DNA of 58,313 nt from Acidobacteriota bacterium (GTDB taxonomy: Bacteria; Acidobacteriota; Vicinamibacteria; Vicinamibacterales; UBA2999), in NCBI GenBank assembly GCA_013140775.1, contig JABFSA010000063.1:1-58313 (forward strand), written 5' to 3'. The translations under genes were made by a program, and so were the position numbers. A model generated the notes under the pieces. The model was not told the origin of the DNA. It saw only the letters and a list, made by a program, of their open reading frames with translations, and made no database searches. Below are positions 1 through 8,456 of this stretch, piece by piece. Every line of letters begins with the position of its first letter. Position 1 is the stretch's first letter.

Positions 1-7
1 TGCGCGA

Positions 8-13
8 TACCAT
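8..13 (+). promoter_or_regulatory. Putative -10 hexamer for leaderless miaA
   Basis: TACCAT ends 6 nt before the ATG at 20, and no purine-rich ribosome-binding site lies between. The same spacing recurs before other first-in-unit genes in this window, so miaA may be transcribed from its own start codon. Only 7 nt of upstream sequence are visible, so no -35 can be judged. Confidence 0.35.
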
Positions 14-19
14 CAGGCA

Positions 20-985
20 ATGCGTCCGGTTGTCGTGGCGGTGCTCGGGCCAACTGCCTCAGGAAAGAGTGCGCTCGGTCTGTCACTCGCAGAGCAGTAC
101 CGCGGCGAGATCATCAACTGCGACTCGACCGCCGTTTACCGCGGCTTCGACATCGGCACTGACAAACCGCCGCTGGAGTCGCGGCGCGGCATTCCGCATC
201 ACCTGATCGATGTGGCGGATCCCACCGAGGTCTACACGGCCGCTCAGTTCGCCCGCGATGCGTCGAGAGCCATTCGGGAGATCCACTCGCGAGGCGGGCT
301 GCCGATTCTTGTAGGCGGCACAGGCTTCTACTACCGCGCGCTGACCCGCGGGCTGTTTCCCGGCCCAGGCGCCGATGACGACCTTCGCGCCCGGCTCGAC
401 AGGATCGCGGATCGACGTGGTGTCGAGCGCCTTCACCGAATGCTGCGCCGCGTCGATCCTGAATCGGCGGCGCGAATCATGCCACGCGATCGCAAGCGGC
501 TCGTTCGCGCGCTCGAGGTCTACTTCGCCACAGGGCGTACACTGACCGCCCATTTCGGGGAGACCACGTCGCTCATCGCCGACTGTGACGTGATCCCGAT
601 TGCGCTCAAGCTTCCCGCTGCGATGACCGCCGCGCGAGTGGCCCGGCGGGTAGACGAGCAGTTCGCGCGCGGCGTCGTCGAGGAAGTTCGGACATTGCTG
701 GCCCGCGGTGTTCCTGCGACCGCACGATCGTTCGGTGGGCTCGTCTATCGTCAAGTGATGGAGATGCTGCAGGGCGTCCGCGACGAGTCCGCGACGCGTG
801 CGCTCATCGCCCAGGAGAATCGACGTTACGCCCGGCGTCAGTTGATCTGGTTTCGCAAAGAGCCTAATCTTAGGTGGTTCGATGGTCCAGGCGAGCGAGC
901 GGACACGCTCACCCGCGTGCGAGACGCGCTTGCTGCTGTCGGACTCCAGCCCCGAGGCGACGCTCCTGATGATTCGGGCGATTGA
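20..985 (+). CDS. miaA: tRNA dimethylallyltransferase MiaA
   Basis: Transfers a dimethylallyl group from DMAPP to N6 of A37 in tRNAs that read codons starting with U. The 321-residue protein has the P-loop GPTASGKS at residues 10-17 and the family segment DSTAVYRGFDIGTDKP from residue 35. In that segment T-A replaces the more usual M-Q, but the catalytic Asp35 is kept. A GGTGFY motif and the C-terminal YARRQLIWFRKE segment also fit MiaA. The length is typical. The gene is first in a plus-strand run; deoB follows after a 119 nt gap. The ATG at 20 puts the P-loop at the expected distance from the N-terminus. Family assignment is firm. Only 19 nt lie upstream, and they cannot be assigned to a gene. 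Confidence 0.97.
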   Translation: MRPVVVAVLGPTASGKSALGLSLAEQYRGEIINCDSTAVYRGFDIGTDKPPLESRRGIPHHLIDVADPTEVYTAAQFARDASRAIREIHSRGGLPILVGGTGFYYRALTRGLFPGPGADDDLRARLDRIADRRGVERLHRMLRRVDPESAARIMPRDRKRLVRALEVYFATGRTLTAHFGETTSLIADCDVIPIALKLPAAMTAARVARRVDEQFARGVVEEVRTLLARGVPATARSFGGLVYRQVMEMLQGVRDESATRALIAQENRRYARRQLIWFRKEPNLRWFDGPGERADTLTRVRDALAAVGLQPRGDAPDDSGD

Positions 986-1104
986 AGCGCGCAAAGCCGG
1001 ACGCTCCGTTCAACACAACATGATCGAGTCCACTGTCGATGTCGGCGTTCGGCCGTGCCCGCGGGCCAGCCGCCCCGCGTGGTGTGCGTGACGCTGGAGT
1101 GACT

Positions 1105-2283
1105 GTGCCTGTCTTCACGCGTGTCATTGTCCTTGTGCTCGACAGCCTTGGCATAGGTGAACTCCCGGATGCTCCAGCGTATGGCGACGAAGGCAGCGAT
1201 ACGCTCGGTCACATCGCGGCCGAGGTGCCGCTGCAGATTCCGGTGCTGCGATCGCTCGGTCTGGGTCAGCTGGTCGCGCTCGACGGCGCCACGCCGTCGG
1301 CGATTGGTGCGTACGGCCGCATGGCGGAAGTGTCGGCTGGGAAGGATTCCGTGACGGGGCACTGGGAGCTGATGGGGCTCGTCCTCGACCGGCCGTTTCC
1401 AACGTTTCCCGAGGGATTTCCTGTTGCGCTCATCACGGAGTTTGAGCGTCGGATTGGACGAGCCACACTCGGCAACGTCGTTGCCTCCGGCACCGAGATC
1501 CTCACGCGGCTTGGCGCGGAACACATGAGGACCGGCAGTCCGATCGTCTACACGTCGGCCGACAGTGTCTTCCAGATAGCTGCTCACGAAGATGTCATTC
1601 CGGTGGCAGAGCTCTATCGCATGTGCGAGGTCGCCTTTGAGCTCGCTGCCCGTGGAGCTGGTGTCGGGCGAGTGATCGCGCGTCCCTTTATCGGCTCGCC
1701 TGGCGCATTCGTGCGCACGGCCAACCGTCACGACTACGCGCTCGACCCGTTCAAGGACACGTTGCTCGACTGCCTCACGCGTCGGGGTGTCCCGGTGACC
1801 TCGATTGGCAAGGTCGCCGATCTGTTCGCGGGCCGGGGTGTCACGCGCTCGATGCCGACTTCCAGCGACGCGGACGGTGTGACCAAGCTGCAAGTCGCGA
1901 TGTCCGAGGTCGAGGAAGGGCTGATCTTCGCCAACTTTGTGGATTTCGACGCCCTGTACGGGCATCGAAACGACGTTGCCGGTTATGCAGCCAATCTCGA
2001 GCGCTTCGACGGACATCTGAGTGGCGTGCTCCTGCAGTTACGTCCACATGATCTGTTGATGGTGACGGCCGATCACGGCAATGACCCGAGCACTCCAAGC
2101 ACGGATCATTCGCGCGAGTACGTGCCGCTACTCGTCGCCGGGGCGACTGTGCGCGCGGGCGCCGATCTCGGCACGCGCAGTTCGTTTGCAGACCTGGGGC
2201 AAACGATCGCCGAGAACTTCGGCGTGGGTCCGCTCGCGCATGGCAAGAGTTTTCTGGAGGACATCGTTGCCCACCATTCGTGA
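1105..2283 (+). CDS. deoB: Phosphopentomutase DeoB
   Basis: Interconverts ribose/deoxyribose 1- and 5-phosphates in nucleoside salvage; a cytoplasmic metalloenzyme of the alkaline-phosphatase superfamily. The N-terminal metal motif VLDSLGIGELPDA, the DSVTGHWELMG segment carrying the phosphorylated residue, and the C-terminal TADHGNDPSTPSTDHSRE metal site are all present. I chose the GTG at 1105: GGAG at 1096-1099 is correctly spaced and gives 392 residues, the usual family length. An upstream in-frame ATG at 1039 would add 22 residues of unconserved sequence. The 3' end overlaps dgt by 17 nt, which implies cotranscription of two nucleotide-salvage enzymes. A CNT nucleoside transporter at 18065 could feed the same pathway. 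Confidence 0.95.
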   Translation: MPVFTRVIVLVLDSLGIGELPDAPAYGDEGSDTLGHIAAEVPLQIPVLRSLGLGQLVALDGATPSAIGAYGRMAEVSAGKDSVTGHWELMGLVLDRPFPTFPEGFPVALITEFERRIGRATLGNVVASGTEILTRLGAEHMRTGSPIVYTSADSVFQIAAHEDVIPVAELYRMCEVAFELAARGAGVGRVIARPFIGSPGAFVRTANRHDYALDPFKDTLLDCLTRRGVPVTSIGKVADLFAGRGVTRSMPTSSDADGVTKLQVAMSEVEEGLIFANFVDFDALYGHRNDVAGYAANLERFDGHLSGVLLQLRPHDLLMVTADHGNDPSTPSTDHSREYVPLLVAGATVRAGADLGTRSSFADLGQTIAENFGVGPLAHGKSFLEDIVAHHS

Positions 2284-3325
2284 ATCGCTCGAGCAGCGTG
2301 AGCGCGACACGCTGGCACCACAGGCAGCCAAGAGCGCCGACTCCCGAGGGCGCCTCAGGCCCGAACCTGAAGACGATGTGCGGCCGGCGTTTCAGCATGA
2401 CCGCGATCGAATCATTCACAGCAAGGCGTTCCGGCGGCTCAAGCATAAAACGCAGGTGTTCTTTTCGCCCGCCGGCGACCACTACCGCACGCGACTCACA
2501 CACACGCTGGAGGTGTCGCAAATCGCCCGCACGATTGCGAAGGTGCTTCGCCTGCACGAGGAGCTCACCGAAGCGATTGCGCTCGGTCACGACCTCGGCC
2601 ACACGCCGTTCGGGCATACCGGTGAGCGTGTCCTCGACCGCCTGGTACCAGGTGGTTTCAACCACTACGAGCAGAGCCTGCGCATCGTGGACGTGCTCGA
2701 GAACGACTGCCACGGACTCAATCTCACATGGGAAGTGCGGGACGGCATCGCGAGGCACTCAAAGGGAAAGCAAGGGTCGCCTGTCGGTTTGGACCCGTCG
2801 AAGCGCGCTTCGACACTGGAGGGGCAGATCATGCGCGTGGCGGACCTCATCGCCTACGTCAATCACGACATCGACGATGCGGTGAGAGCGGGGATGCTGA
2901 ACGCCTCTGACCTGCCGGCCGGCCCTGTCGAGACGCTGGGGACGACCTCATCGGCCCGTATTGCCCGCATGGTGAGGGACGTGGTGACCGAGACCCAGAA
3001 CGGCGGGTTGACCGAAATTCGTATGAGCGATCCGGTGCTCGAGGCCACACTGGCGATGAGAAGCTTCCTGTTCGAGGCCGTCTATGAGAACGGGGTGGCC
3101 ACCGCCGAATTCAAGAAGGCGGACGGCATTCTCGGGGGCCTCTGGGAGCGGGTGAGGGAACGGCCCGAGGAGTTCCTGGACGCGCGTATCGTGCAATCGG
3201 AAGGGCTCGACGCGGCCGCCAGGGACTTCCTGGCGGGCATGACCGACCGGTTTGCCGTGACCCTCTACGAGCAGCTCTTCATTCCAAAGCCCTGGGTCGG
3301 GCCGATCTCCTCGAATCAGCTATAA
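2267..3325 (+). CDS. dgt: dGTPase-like HD-domain triphosphohydrolase
   Basis: Hydrolyses dNTPs to deoxynucleosides and triphosphate. The HD-domain metal ligands are visible: His79 in RLTHTLEVSQ and the His108-Asp109 pair in GHDLGHTPFGHTGE. The N-terminal DRDRIIHSKAFRRLKHKTQVF block is typical of the shorter dGTPase-like subfamily. The best start is TTG at 2267, inside the end of deoB: GGAGG at 2256-2260 is spaced 6 nt from it, and the product (LPTIRES..., 352 residues) matches the family N-terminus. No in-frame ATG offers a comparable site. Translational coupling to deoB is likely. The stop codon overlaps a TATAAT hexamer that may start the next unit. The exact nucleotide preference cannot be read from sequence. 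Confidence 0.93.
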   Translation: MPTIRESLEQRERDTLAPQAAKSADSRGRLRPEPEDDVRPAFQHDRDRIIHSKAFRRLKHKTQVFFSPAGDHYRTRLTHTLEVSQIARTIAKVLRLHEELTEAIALGHDLGHTPFGHTGERVLDRLVPGGFNHYEQSLRIVDVLENDCHGLNLTWEVRDGIARHSKGKQGSPVGLDPSKRASTLEGQIMRVADLIAYVNHDIDDAVRAGMLNASDLPAGPVETLGTTSSARIARMVRDVVTETQNGGLTEIRMSDPVLEATLAMRSFLFEAVYENGVATAEFKKADGILGGLWERVRERPEEFLDARIVQSEGLDAAARDFLAGMTDRFAVTLYEQLFIPKPWVGPISSNQL

Positions 3326-3326
3326 T
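3321..3326 (+). promoter_or_regulatory. Possible -10 (TATAAT) for the yceD-rpmF-fab unit
   Basis: A consensus TATAAT overlaps the dgt stop codon 54 nt upstream of yceD. No convincing -35 lies at 16-18 nt spacing, so this is a weak call based on the hexamer and the following 55 nt gap. Confidence 0.35.
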
Positions 3327-3332
3327 TGACGG

Positions 3333-3361
3333 TCTGCCTGTCGCGTCAGACGCGCGGCAGA
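3333..3361 (+). other. Hairpin in the yceD leader
   Basis: TCTGCC (3333-3338) pairs with GGCAGA (3356-3361), and an inner CGCG/CGCG pair closes a TCAGA loop. No T-run follows, so it is not an intrinsic terminator. It would lie in the 5' leader if the TATAAT at 3321 is used. Confidence 0.4.
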
Positions 3362-3380
3362 TCCGGTAGGGCCGGTCTTC

Positions 3381-3908
3381 ATGAAGCTTGATCTCACGCA
3401 CTACCGGCAGCCGCTCCATCATTTTGTCCGGACGTTCCAGCCAGTGGACGTGTCGGATTCCAGTGATGCGTACCGGGTGGTCGCGCCAACGGACCTTGCC
3501 TTCGAGATCCACAAGGACAAGGACATGTTCCGGCTCGTCGGATCCGTGGTCAGCGAGCTGGAACTGCCGTGCAGCCGGTGCCTGGAGTCACTGCGGCTCC
3601 CTGTGGCCGCACAGTTCGATCTTCGGTATCTGCCCGTCACCAAGGTGGTGGCGGAGGGTGAGCGCGAGGTAGAAGAAGACGACCTGGGGACGAGTTACTA
3701 CAGGGACGACGAGATTGATTTGAACGAACTGCTGCGGGAGCAGTTCTACCTGGCGCTGCCGATGAAGCCGTTGTGCCGTGACGATTGCCAGGGGCTGTGT
3801 CCGCAGTGTGGAACGAACCTGAACACCGATACCTGTGGGTGCGCGCCGTCGTGGGAGGATCCCCGGCTGGCGGCGCTCAAGGGTCTCGTCAAGCGCCGAG
3901 AGTCCTGA
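3381..3908 (+). CDS. yceD: YceD family protein (DUF177)
   Basis: A DUF177 protein of 175 residues, a family almost always encoded just before rpmF, as here, and linked in E. coli and plants to 23S rRNA/50S maturation. It has the conserved CSRC pair (Cys64, Cys67) and a C-terminal cysteine cluster (CRDDCQGLCPQCG then CGC, about residues 132-154) typical of the longer, metal-binding form. The 6 nt gap to rpmF indicates an operon with rpmF-plsX-fab, a widely conserved coupling of ribosome and phospholipid synthesis. ATG 3381 is preceded by GGGCCGG only, a weak ribosome-binding site. Molecular function is not settled for the family. Confidence 0.92.
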   Translation: MKLDLTHYRQPLHHFVRTFQPVDVSDSSDAYRVVAPTDLAFEIHKDKDMFRLVGSVVSELELPCSRCLESLRLPVAAQFDLRYLPVTKVVAEGEREVEEDDLGTSYYRDDEIDLNELLREQFYLALPMKPLCRDDCQGLCPQCGTNLNTDTCGCAPSWEDPRLAALKGLVKRRES

Positions 3909-3914
3909 CGAACT

Positions 3915-4097
3915 ATGCCTAATCCAAAACGCCGACACTCCAAGACACGCACCGCGAAGCGTCGCACGCACGACGCGCTCACCGCGCCGACCACCGGCCT
4001 CTGTCCGCAGTGCCATGAACCGAAAGCTCCGCATCGCATCTGCCCGCATTGCGGTTTCTATCGCCAGCGGCAGGTGCGGGCCGTCAACGAGGAGTAG
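3915..4097 (+). CDS. rpmF: 50S ribosomal protein L32
   Basis: A 60-residue L32 protein of the large subunit. The N-terminus MPNPKRRHSKTRTAKRRTHD is diagnostic, and the C-terminal CPQC...CPHC zinc ribbon (about residues 30-46) is intact, so this is the zinc-binding paralogue type. It lies 6 nt after yceD; plsX begins 11 nt beyond its stop. The yceD-rpmF-plsX order is conserved in many phyla. Confidence 0.97.
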   Translation: MPNPKRRHSKTRTAKRRTHDALTAPTTGLCPQCHEPKAPHRICPHCGFYRQRQVRAVNEE

Positions 4098-4108
4098 TCC
4101 GCCGCATC

Positions 4109-5119
4109 GTGATCCGCATCGCCGTTGACGCGATGGGCGGAGACCACGCGCCCTCGGCCGTGGTCGATGGCGCGGTGGCGGCGGCACGGCATCTCGAGGT
4201 GCAGATCTCCCTCGTTGGTGCGCCAGCGGCTCTCGAAGAGGCGTTGGCATTGCATTCCGACCACTCACGTCTTCCCATCGATATTGTTGACGCTCCCGAC
4301 ATCATCGCCATGGCGGAATCGCCCGCGGCCGCGCTGAGGCGCAAGCCGCGCGCGTCGATTCGTGTGGCTGCCGAGATGGTGGGGCAGGGAGCGGCAGACG
4401 CGCTGGTGAGCGCCGGGCATACCGGCGCGACGGTCATGGCGGCGCACGGTGCGCTCGGTATGATTCGGGGCGTCGATCGACCGGCGTTGGCCGCATCGAT
4501 TCCCACCCGTGCGCGACCGGCCGTGCTGGTCGATACGGGCGCCAACGTCGAGTGCCGGCCGCAGCACCTTCTGCAATTCGCCGTGATGGGCTGTGTCTAT
4601 GCGAGGCTGACGCTGGGTGTGGAGCATCCGCGGGTTGGGCTGCTGTCGGTTGGCGAGGAAGCGACCAAGGGTAACGAACTCACACGGGAAGCGCACCGTC
4701 TGCTCAAGTCCGCGCCGGTAAACTTCATAGGCAACGTCGAAGGGCGTGAGATTTACAGCGGAATCGCCGACGTGATCGTGTGCGATGGGTTCACCGGCAA
4801 CGTGGTGTTGAAGACCAGCGAAGGCCTTGTCGAAATGGTTGAAGCCTTGCTGGGAGATGAACTGCAGGGGACGTTTTCGAGCCAGATGGGATATCTGCTG
4901 TCGCGCAGGGCGTTCCGCCGATTCCGGCGTCGCGTGGACTATTCAGAGTACGGCGGCGCTCCGCTCCTCGGTGTGGCGGGCCTCGTGGTGGTCGCTCATG
5001 GACGTTCGTCCGCCAAAGCCATCCGCAATGCGATCGCGATGGCCTATCGGTTTGCGACTGGCGATGTCGTGCAGCGTGTCGAGCGTGAGATTGCCGCGAC
5101 GGCGGTGGCGGGTCAGTGA
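4109..5119 (+). CDS. plsX: Phosphate acyltransferase PlsX
   Basis: Makes acyl-phosphate from acyl-ACP for phosphatidic acid synthesis, a peripheral enzyme working with PlsY. The N-terminal RIAVDAMGGDHAP signature directly follows the GTG start at 4109. Other family segments are SAGHTGATVMA, VDTGANVECRPQHLLQFA, GLLSVGEEATKGNE and VCDGFTGNVVLKTSEG. The 336-residue length is normal. GTG 4109 is preferred over upstream in-frame codons inside rpmF because conservation begins there. The upstream GAGGAG at 4089-4094 is rather far (about 14 nt), so initiation may depend on coupling. The stop overlaps the fabD start (GTGA). Confidence 0.95.
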   Translation: MIRIAVDAMGGDHAPSAVVDGAVAAARHLEVQISLVGAPAALEEALALHSDHSRLPIDIVDAPDIIAMAESPAAALRRKPRASIRVAAEMVGQGAADALVSAGHTGATVMAAHGALGMIRGVDRPALAASIPTRARPAVLVDTGANVECRPQHLLQFAVMGCVYARLTLGVEHPRVGLLSVGEEATKGNELTREAHRLLKSAPVNFIGNVEGREIYSGIADVIVCDGFTGNVVLKTSEGLVEMVEALLGDELQGTFSSQMGYLLSRRAFRRFRRRVDYSEYGGAPLLGVAGLVVVAHGRSSAKAIRNAIAMAYRFATGDVVQRVEREIAATAVAGQ

Positions 5120-6045
5120 TCGCGTTTCTCTTTCCAGGACAGGGCGCGCAGAAGGTCGGTATGGGGAAGGCCCTTGCCGACAGCTTCGCCGAGGCCCGCG
5201 AGACATTTGCCCAGGCGGATGCCGCGTTCGATGGGCCGTTATCGTCTCTGTGCTTCGAAGGACCAGAGGACCAGCTGATGCTGACCGAGCACACGCAGCC
5301 CGCGATTCTCGCGGTCAGCGTGGCTGCGGCGCGCGTCCTTGCTGCGCATGGCGTCCAGCCGGATATCGTGGCGGGCCACAGCCTGGGTGAATACTCTGCG
5401 AATGTCGTGGCCGGGACGTTTCAGTTCGAAGACGCGGTGGGAATTGTCCGCAGGCGCGGGCGCTACATGCAGGAAGCTGTTCCTGTCGGGCAGGGCGCGA
5501 TGGCCGCCATTCTCGGGCTTGACGCAGCGACTGTCGCGCGCGCGTGCCAAGAGGCCGCCCAGGGTGACGTGGTCAGTCCCGCCAACGTGAATGGCGCCGG
5601 GCAGGTCGTGATTGCCGGCGCCACGACGGCCGTGCAGCGGGCCGGCGAGCGCGCCAAGGCACTTGGCGCCAGGCGAGTCATCCCGCTGGCGGTGAGCGCG
5701 CCGTTTCACTGCGCCTTGATGAAACCAGCCGAGGAGCGGCTTGCGCCCGAGCTGCGTGCGCTTGCCGTCCAGGACCCACGCGTTCCGGTTGTTGCGAATG
5801 TGGATGCCCAACCGCGTCGAGATGCCAAGTCGGCGATTGAGGCGTTAGTGCAGCAAGTGTCGTCGCCCGTGCTCTGGGAGGCCATCGTCCATCGCCTTGC
5901 GTCCGAGGGCGTCACCACGTATGTTGAGGTGGGTCCTGGCCGGGTGCTGAGCGGGTTGGTCAAGAAAATCCACAAAGATGCGGAGGTCCTCGCCTTTGGC
6001 GGGCCTGAGGACCTGGAGGCGATCGTTGCTCGACCTGTCCGGTAA
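5116..6045 (+). CDS. fabD: Malonyl-CoA:ACP transacylase FabD
   Basis: Loads malonate onto ACP for chain elongation. Visible motifs are the N-terminal FPGQGAQ (residues 6-12), the nucleophile elbow GHSLGEY with Ser89, and the catalytic His198 in SAPFHCALM. The 309-residue length is typical. The GTG start at 5116 shares four bases with the plsX stop (GTGA), so translation is coupled. The 3' end overlaps fabG by 20 nt. A fabH gene, often found between plsX and fabD, is absent here, so the initiating condensing enzyme must lie elsewhere. Confidence 0.96.
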   Translation: MIAFLFPGQGAQKVGMGKALADSFAEARETFAQADAAFDGPLSSLCFEGPEDQLMLTEHTQPAILAVSVAAARVLAAHGVQPDIVAGHSLGEYSANVVAGTFQFEDAVGIVRRRGRYMQEAVPVGQGAMAAILGLDAATVARACQEAAQGDVVSPANVNGAGQVVIAGATTAVQRAGERAKALGARRVIPLAVSAPFHCALMKPAEERLAPELRALAVQDPRVPVVANVDAQPRRDAKSAIEALVQQVSSPVLWEAIVHRLASEGVTTYVEVGPGRVLSGLVKKIHKDAEVLAFGGPEDLEAIVARPVR

Positions 6046-6766
6046 GGTCGCGATTGTGACGGGCGCTTCGCGTGGGATCGGCCGCGCGGTGGCCGTTCGT
6101 CTCGCCTCGAGCGGCGCCCAGGTCGTGGCTGTTGCCAGGGGTGACAACGCCAAGGGTACGGTTGCGGAGATTGAAGCGGCCGGAGGCAAGGCTGTCGCGG
6201 TATCCGCCGACGTCACGGACCGGTCATCGATCGATGCCGTGATCGCCCAGGCCGTAGAGCAGTTCGGTCATATCGACATCCTCGTGAACAACGCCGGAAT
6301 CACGCGCGATCAGCTGTTGATGCGGATGAAGACTGAAGACTGGGACCAGGTGATTGCCACCAATCTGACGGCGGCGTTCGGCTGCGCCCAGGCGGTCATC
6401 AAGCCGATGATCAAGCAGCGCGGTGGCCGGATCATCAGCATCAGTTCGGTGGTCGGACAGTCCGGCAACGCGGGGCAGGCGAATTACGCGGCGTCGAAGG
6501 CAGGGCTCATCGGTTTTTCGAAGGCACTGGCGCGCGAGGTGGCCTCGCGGAGCATCACCGTCAATGTCGTGGCGCCTGGCCTCATCGACACCGACATGAC
6601 CCGGGCGATAACGGACAAGGCCCAGGTGGATTGGGCGGCACAAATCCCGCTGGGCCGGCTGGGTGCCGTAGAGGACGTCGCTGCCGCAGTTTGTTTTCTG
6701 GCTTCTGACGAGGCGTCGTATATTACCGGTCAAGTACTTGCGGTTAATGGTGGAATGTACATGTAA
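6026..6766 (+). CDS. fabG: 3-oxoacyl-ACP reductase FabG
   Basis: NADPH-dependent reduction of 3-oxoacyl-ACP; a cytoplasmic classical short-chain dehydrogenase. The dinucleotide motif TGASRGIG is at residues 12-19, NNAG at 88-91, and the catalytic Ser141, Tyr154 and Lys158 (YAASK) are intact. The C-terminal SDEASYITGQVLAVNGGMYM is FabG-specific. The start is TTG at 6026: GGAGG at 6015-6019 lies 6 nt upstream, giving 246 residues. Earlier in-frame codons lie well inside fabD. The initiation region is nearly identical to that of dgt (CTGGAGGNNATCGTTGC in both). Confidence 0.95.
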   Translation: MLDLSGKVAIVTGASRGIGRAVAVRLASSGAQVVAVARGDNAKGTVAEIEAAGGKAVAVSADVTDRSSIDAVIAQAVEQFGHIDILVNNAGITRDQLLMRMKTEDWDQVIATNLTAAFGCAQAVIKPMIKQRGGRIISISSVVGQSGNAGQANYAASKAGLIGFSKALAREVASRSITVNVVAPGLIDTDMTRAITDKAQVDWAAQIPLGRLGAVEDVAAAVCFLASDEASYITGQVLAVNGGMYM

Positions 6767-6840
6767 CTCGGTGCGCAGTTTGCGGGCGCTGACGGCGGGA
6801 CGCCGCCAGCCCTGCCAAGTGCCAGTCGATTGGAGGCGTA

Positions 6841-7086
6841 ATGGCCGTCGCAGATAAGGTGAAGAGCATCATCGTGGAGCAGCTCGGGGTGGACGAGGAA
6901 GAAGTAACCCCGGATGCGTCGTTCGTGGACGACCTGGGTGCGGACTCGCTCGACACGGTGGAGCTCGTCATGGCGTTCGAAGAGGAGTTCGGAATCGAGA
7001 TTCCGGACGAGGACGCCGAGAAGATCACCCGCGTCAAGGAGGCGGTTGACTACATCGACGCTCACGCGAAGGGCAAGAAGGGCTAG
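6841..7086 (+). CDS. acpP: Acyl carrier protein
   Basis: An acidic 81-residue acyl carrier protein that shuttles acyl chains between the Fab enzymes and PlsX. The 4'-phosphopantetheine attachment site is Ser36 in [12 protein letters not shown]. The helix II region that follows ([16 protein letters not shown]) is the canonical partner-recognition surface. GGAGG at 6833-6837 is well placed before the ATG. A 74 nt gap separates it from fabG, which could hold an extra promoter or processing site, but I see no clear hexamers. Confidence 0.98.
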   Translation: MAVADKVKSIIVEQLGVDEEEVTPDASFVDDLGADSLDTVELVMAFEEEFGIEIPDEDAEKITRVKEAVDYIDAHAKGKKG

Positions 7087-7131
7087 CGGGGCCCGTCTCC
7101 GCCCTGCGGAGACCTCGGGACGCACGGAGGC

Positions 7132-8376
7132 ATGGTGAGCAGGCGGGTCGTTATTACCGGCATCGGCCTGGTGTCGTCACTTGGGATCGGCACCAGTGCA
7201 AACTGGGCCGCGTTGCTGTCGGGTACGAGCGGCATTACGCGGATCACGAAGTTCGACACCGAGGGCTTTGCCGCGCAGATTGCGGCCGAGGTCAAGGGGT
7301 TCGACCCGCTGCAGTTCGTGGACAAGAAAGACGTCAAGAAGATGGACGTCTTCATCCAGTACGCGATCGCCGCGTCGCATTTCGCGGTGGAAGACGCGAA
7401 GCTGGAAGTCACGCCCGAGAATGCCACCCAGACCGGCGTCTTCATCGCGTCGGGCATCGGTGGGTTCACCACCATCGAACGTGAACACCGCAATCTGATC
7501 GAGGGAGGGCCGCGCAAGATCTCGCCCTTCTTTATTCCTTCGGCCATCATCAATCTCGCGGCGGGCCAGGTGTCGATTCGCCTGGGTGCGAAAGGCCCGA
7601 ACTCCGCGACGTGTACCGCCTGCTCCGCGTCGGCGCATGCGCTGGGTGACGCGTTCGAGATCATCCGGCGTGGCGACGCCGACACGATGATTGCCGGTGG
7701 CTCGGAGGCGGCCATTACTCCCATGGGTGTCGGCGGCTTCGCGGCGCTCCGTGCGCTATCGACCCGGAACGACGACCCGGCTCGTGCCTGCCGGCCCTTC
7801 GACAAAGACCGCGACGGCTTCATCATCGGGGAAGGCGCGGGCATTCTGGTGCTCGAGGAGCTCGAGCAGGCCAGGCGTCGCGGAGCCCGAATCTACGCCG
7901 AGCTGGTCGGGTACGGGATGTCCGCCGACGCGTACCACATCACCGCGCCGTCCGAAGACGGTGAGGGCGCCGTGCGCGTGATGACGCTGGCTCTGAAGAA
8001 GGCTGGCATCCGCCCGGACCAGGTGGACTACATCAACGCGCACGGGACCTCAACCCCGCACAACGATCGTCTCGAAACGCTCGCGATCAAACGATGCTTC
8101 GGTGAGCATGCGCACAAGGTGGCGATTTCATCCACGAAGTCGATGACCGGACACCTGCTCGGCGCGGCGGGTGGGCTCGAAGCAGGCATCGTGGCCCTGT
8201 CGGTGTTCCACCAGGCGGTGCCGCCGACGGTCAATCTCGACAACCCGGATCCGGACTGCGACCTCGACTACGTTCCTCACACAAAGCGCGAACTGACGAT
8301 CAACTACGCGCTGTCCAACTCGTTCGGCTTCGGTGGTACCAACGCGGCGCTGGTGCTCAAACGCTACGACGCGTGA
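7132..8376 (+). CDS. fabF: 3-oxoacyl-ACP synthase II FabF
   Basis: Elongating condensing enzyme of type II fatty-acid synthesis. The catalytic triad is Cys164 (TCTACSAS), His304 (NAHGTSTPHND) and His341 (TGHLLGAAG), as in KAS II. The 414-residue length is standard. ATG 7132 gives MVSRRVVITGIG, the usual family N-terminus, with GGAGG at 7125-7129 close upstream. It ends the fab block. A palindromic repeat (8383-8451) separates it from the ETF genes. Confidence 0.97.
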   Translation: MVSRRVVITGIGLVSSLGIGTSANWAALLSGTSGITRITKFDTEGFAAQIAAEVKGFDPLQFVDKKDVKKMDVFIQYAIAASHFAVEDAKLEVTPENATQTGVFIASGIGGFTTIEREHRNLIEGGPRKISPFFIPSAIINLAAGQVSIRLGAKGPNSATCTACSASAHALGDAFEIIRRGDADTMIAGGSEAAITPMGVGGFAALRALSTRNDDPARACRPFDKDRDGFIIGEGAGILVLEELEQARRRGARIYAELVGYGMSADAYHITAPSEDGEGAVRVMTLALKKAGIRPDQVDYINAHGTSTPHNDRLETLAIKRCFGEHAHKVAISSTKSMTGHLLGAAGGLEAGIVALSVFHQAVPPTVNLDNPDPDCDLDYVPHTKRELTINYALSNSFGFGGTNAALVLKRYDA

Positions 8377-8382
8377 GCCACG

Positions 8383-8451
8383 AACCACGAAGGGCACGAA
8401 GATCCACGAAGGGATCAAGCTAAATGGTTCTTGCTTCGCGTCTTCGTGGTT
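8383..8451. repeat. Dispersed palindromic repeat D, copy 1
   Basis: A 69 bp imperfect palindrome bounded by AACCACGAAG (8383-8392) and CTTCGTGGTT (8442-8451). Each arm contains a degenerate ACGAAG motif repeated every 8-10 bp. It has clear sequence identity to the copies at 49493, 50055 and 51500. It fills the gap between fabF and etfB and ends 5 nt before the etfB start. Confidence 0.85.
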
Positions 8452-8456
8452 ATTGA

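Noticed and set aside
838..2016. Long open frames antisense to real genes (for example 838-2016, 53525-55669 and 43914-45413 on the minus strand)
   Set aside because: They are opposite well-supported genes, are Arg/His/Ala-rich as expected for shadow frames in GC-rich DNA, and show no family resemblance.
5116..8376. fabH within the fatty-acid cluster
   Set aside because: Every gene from fabD to fabF is accounted for and none has KAS III motifs; fabH must be elsewhere.
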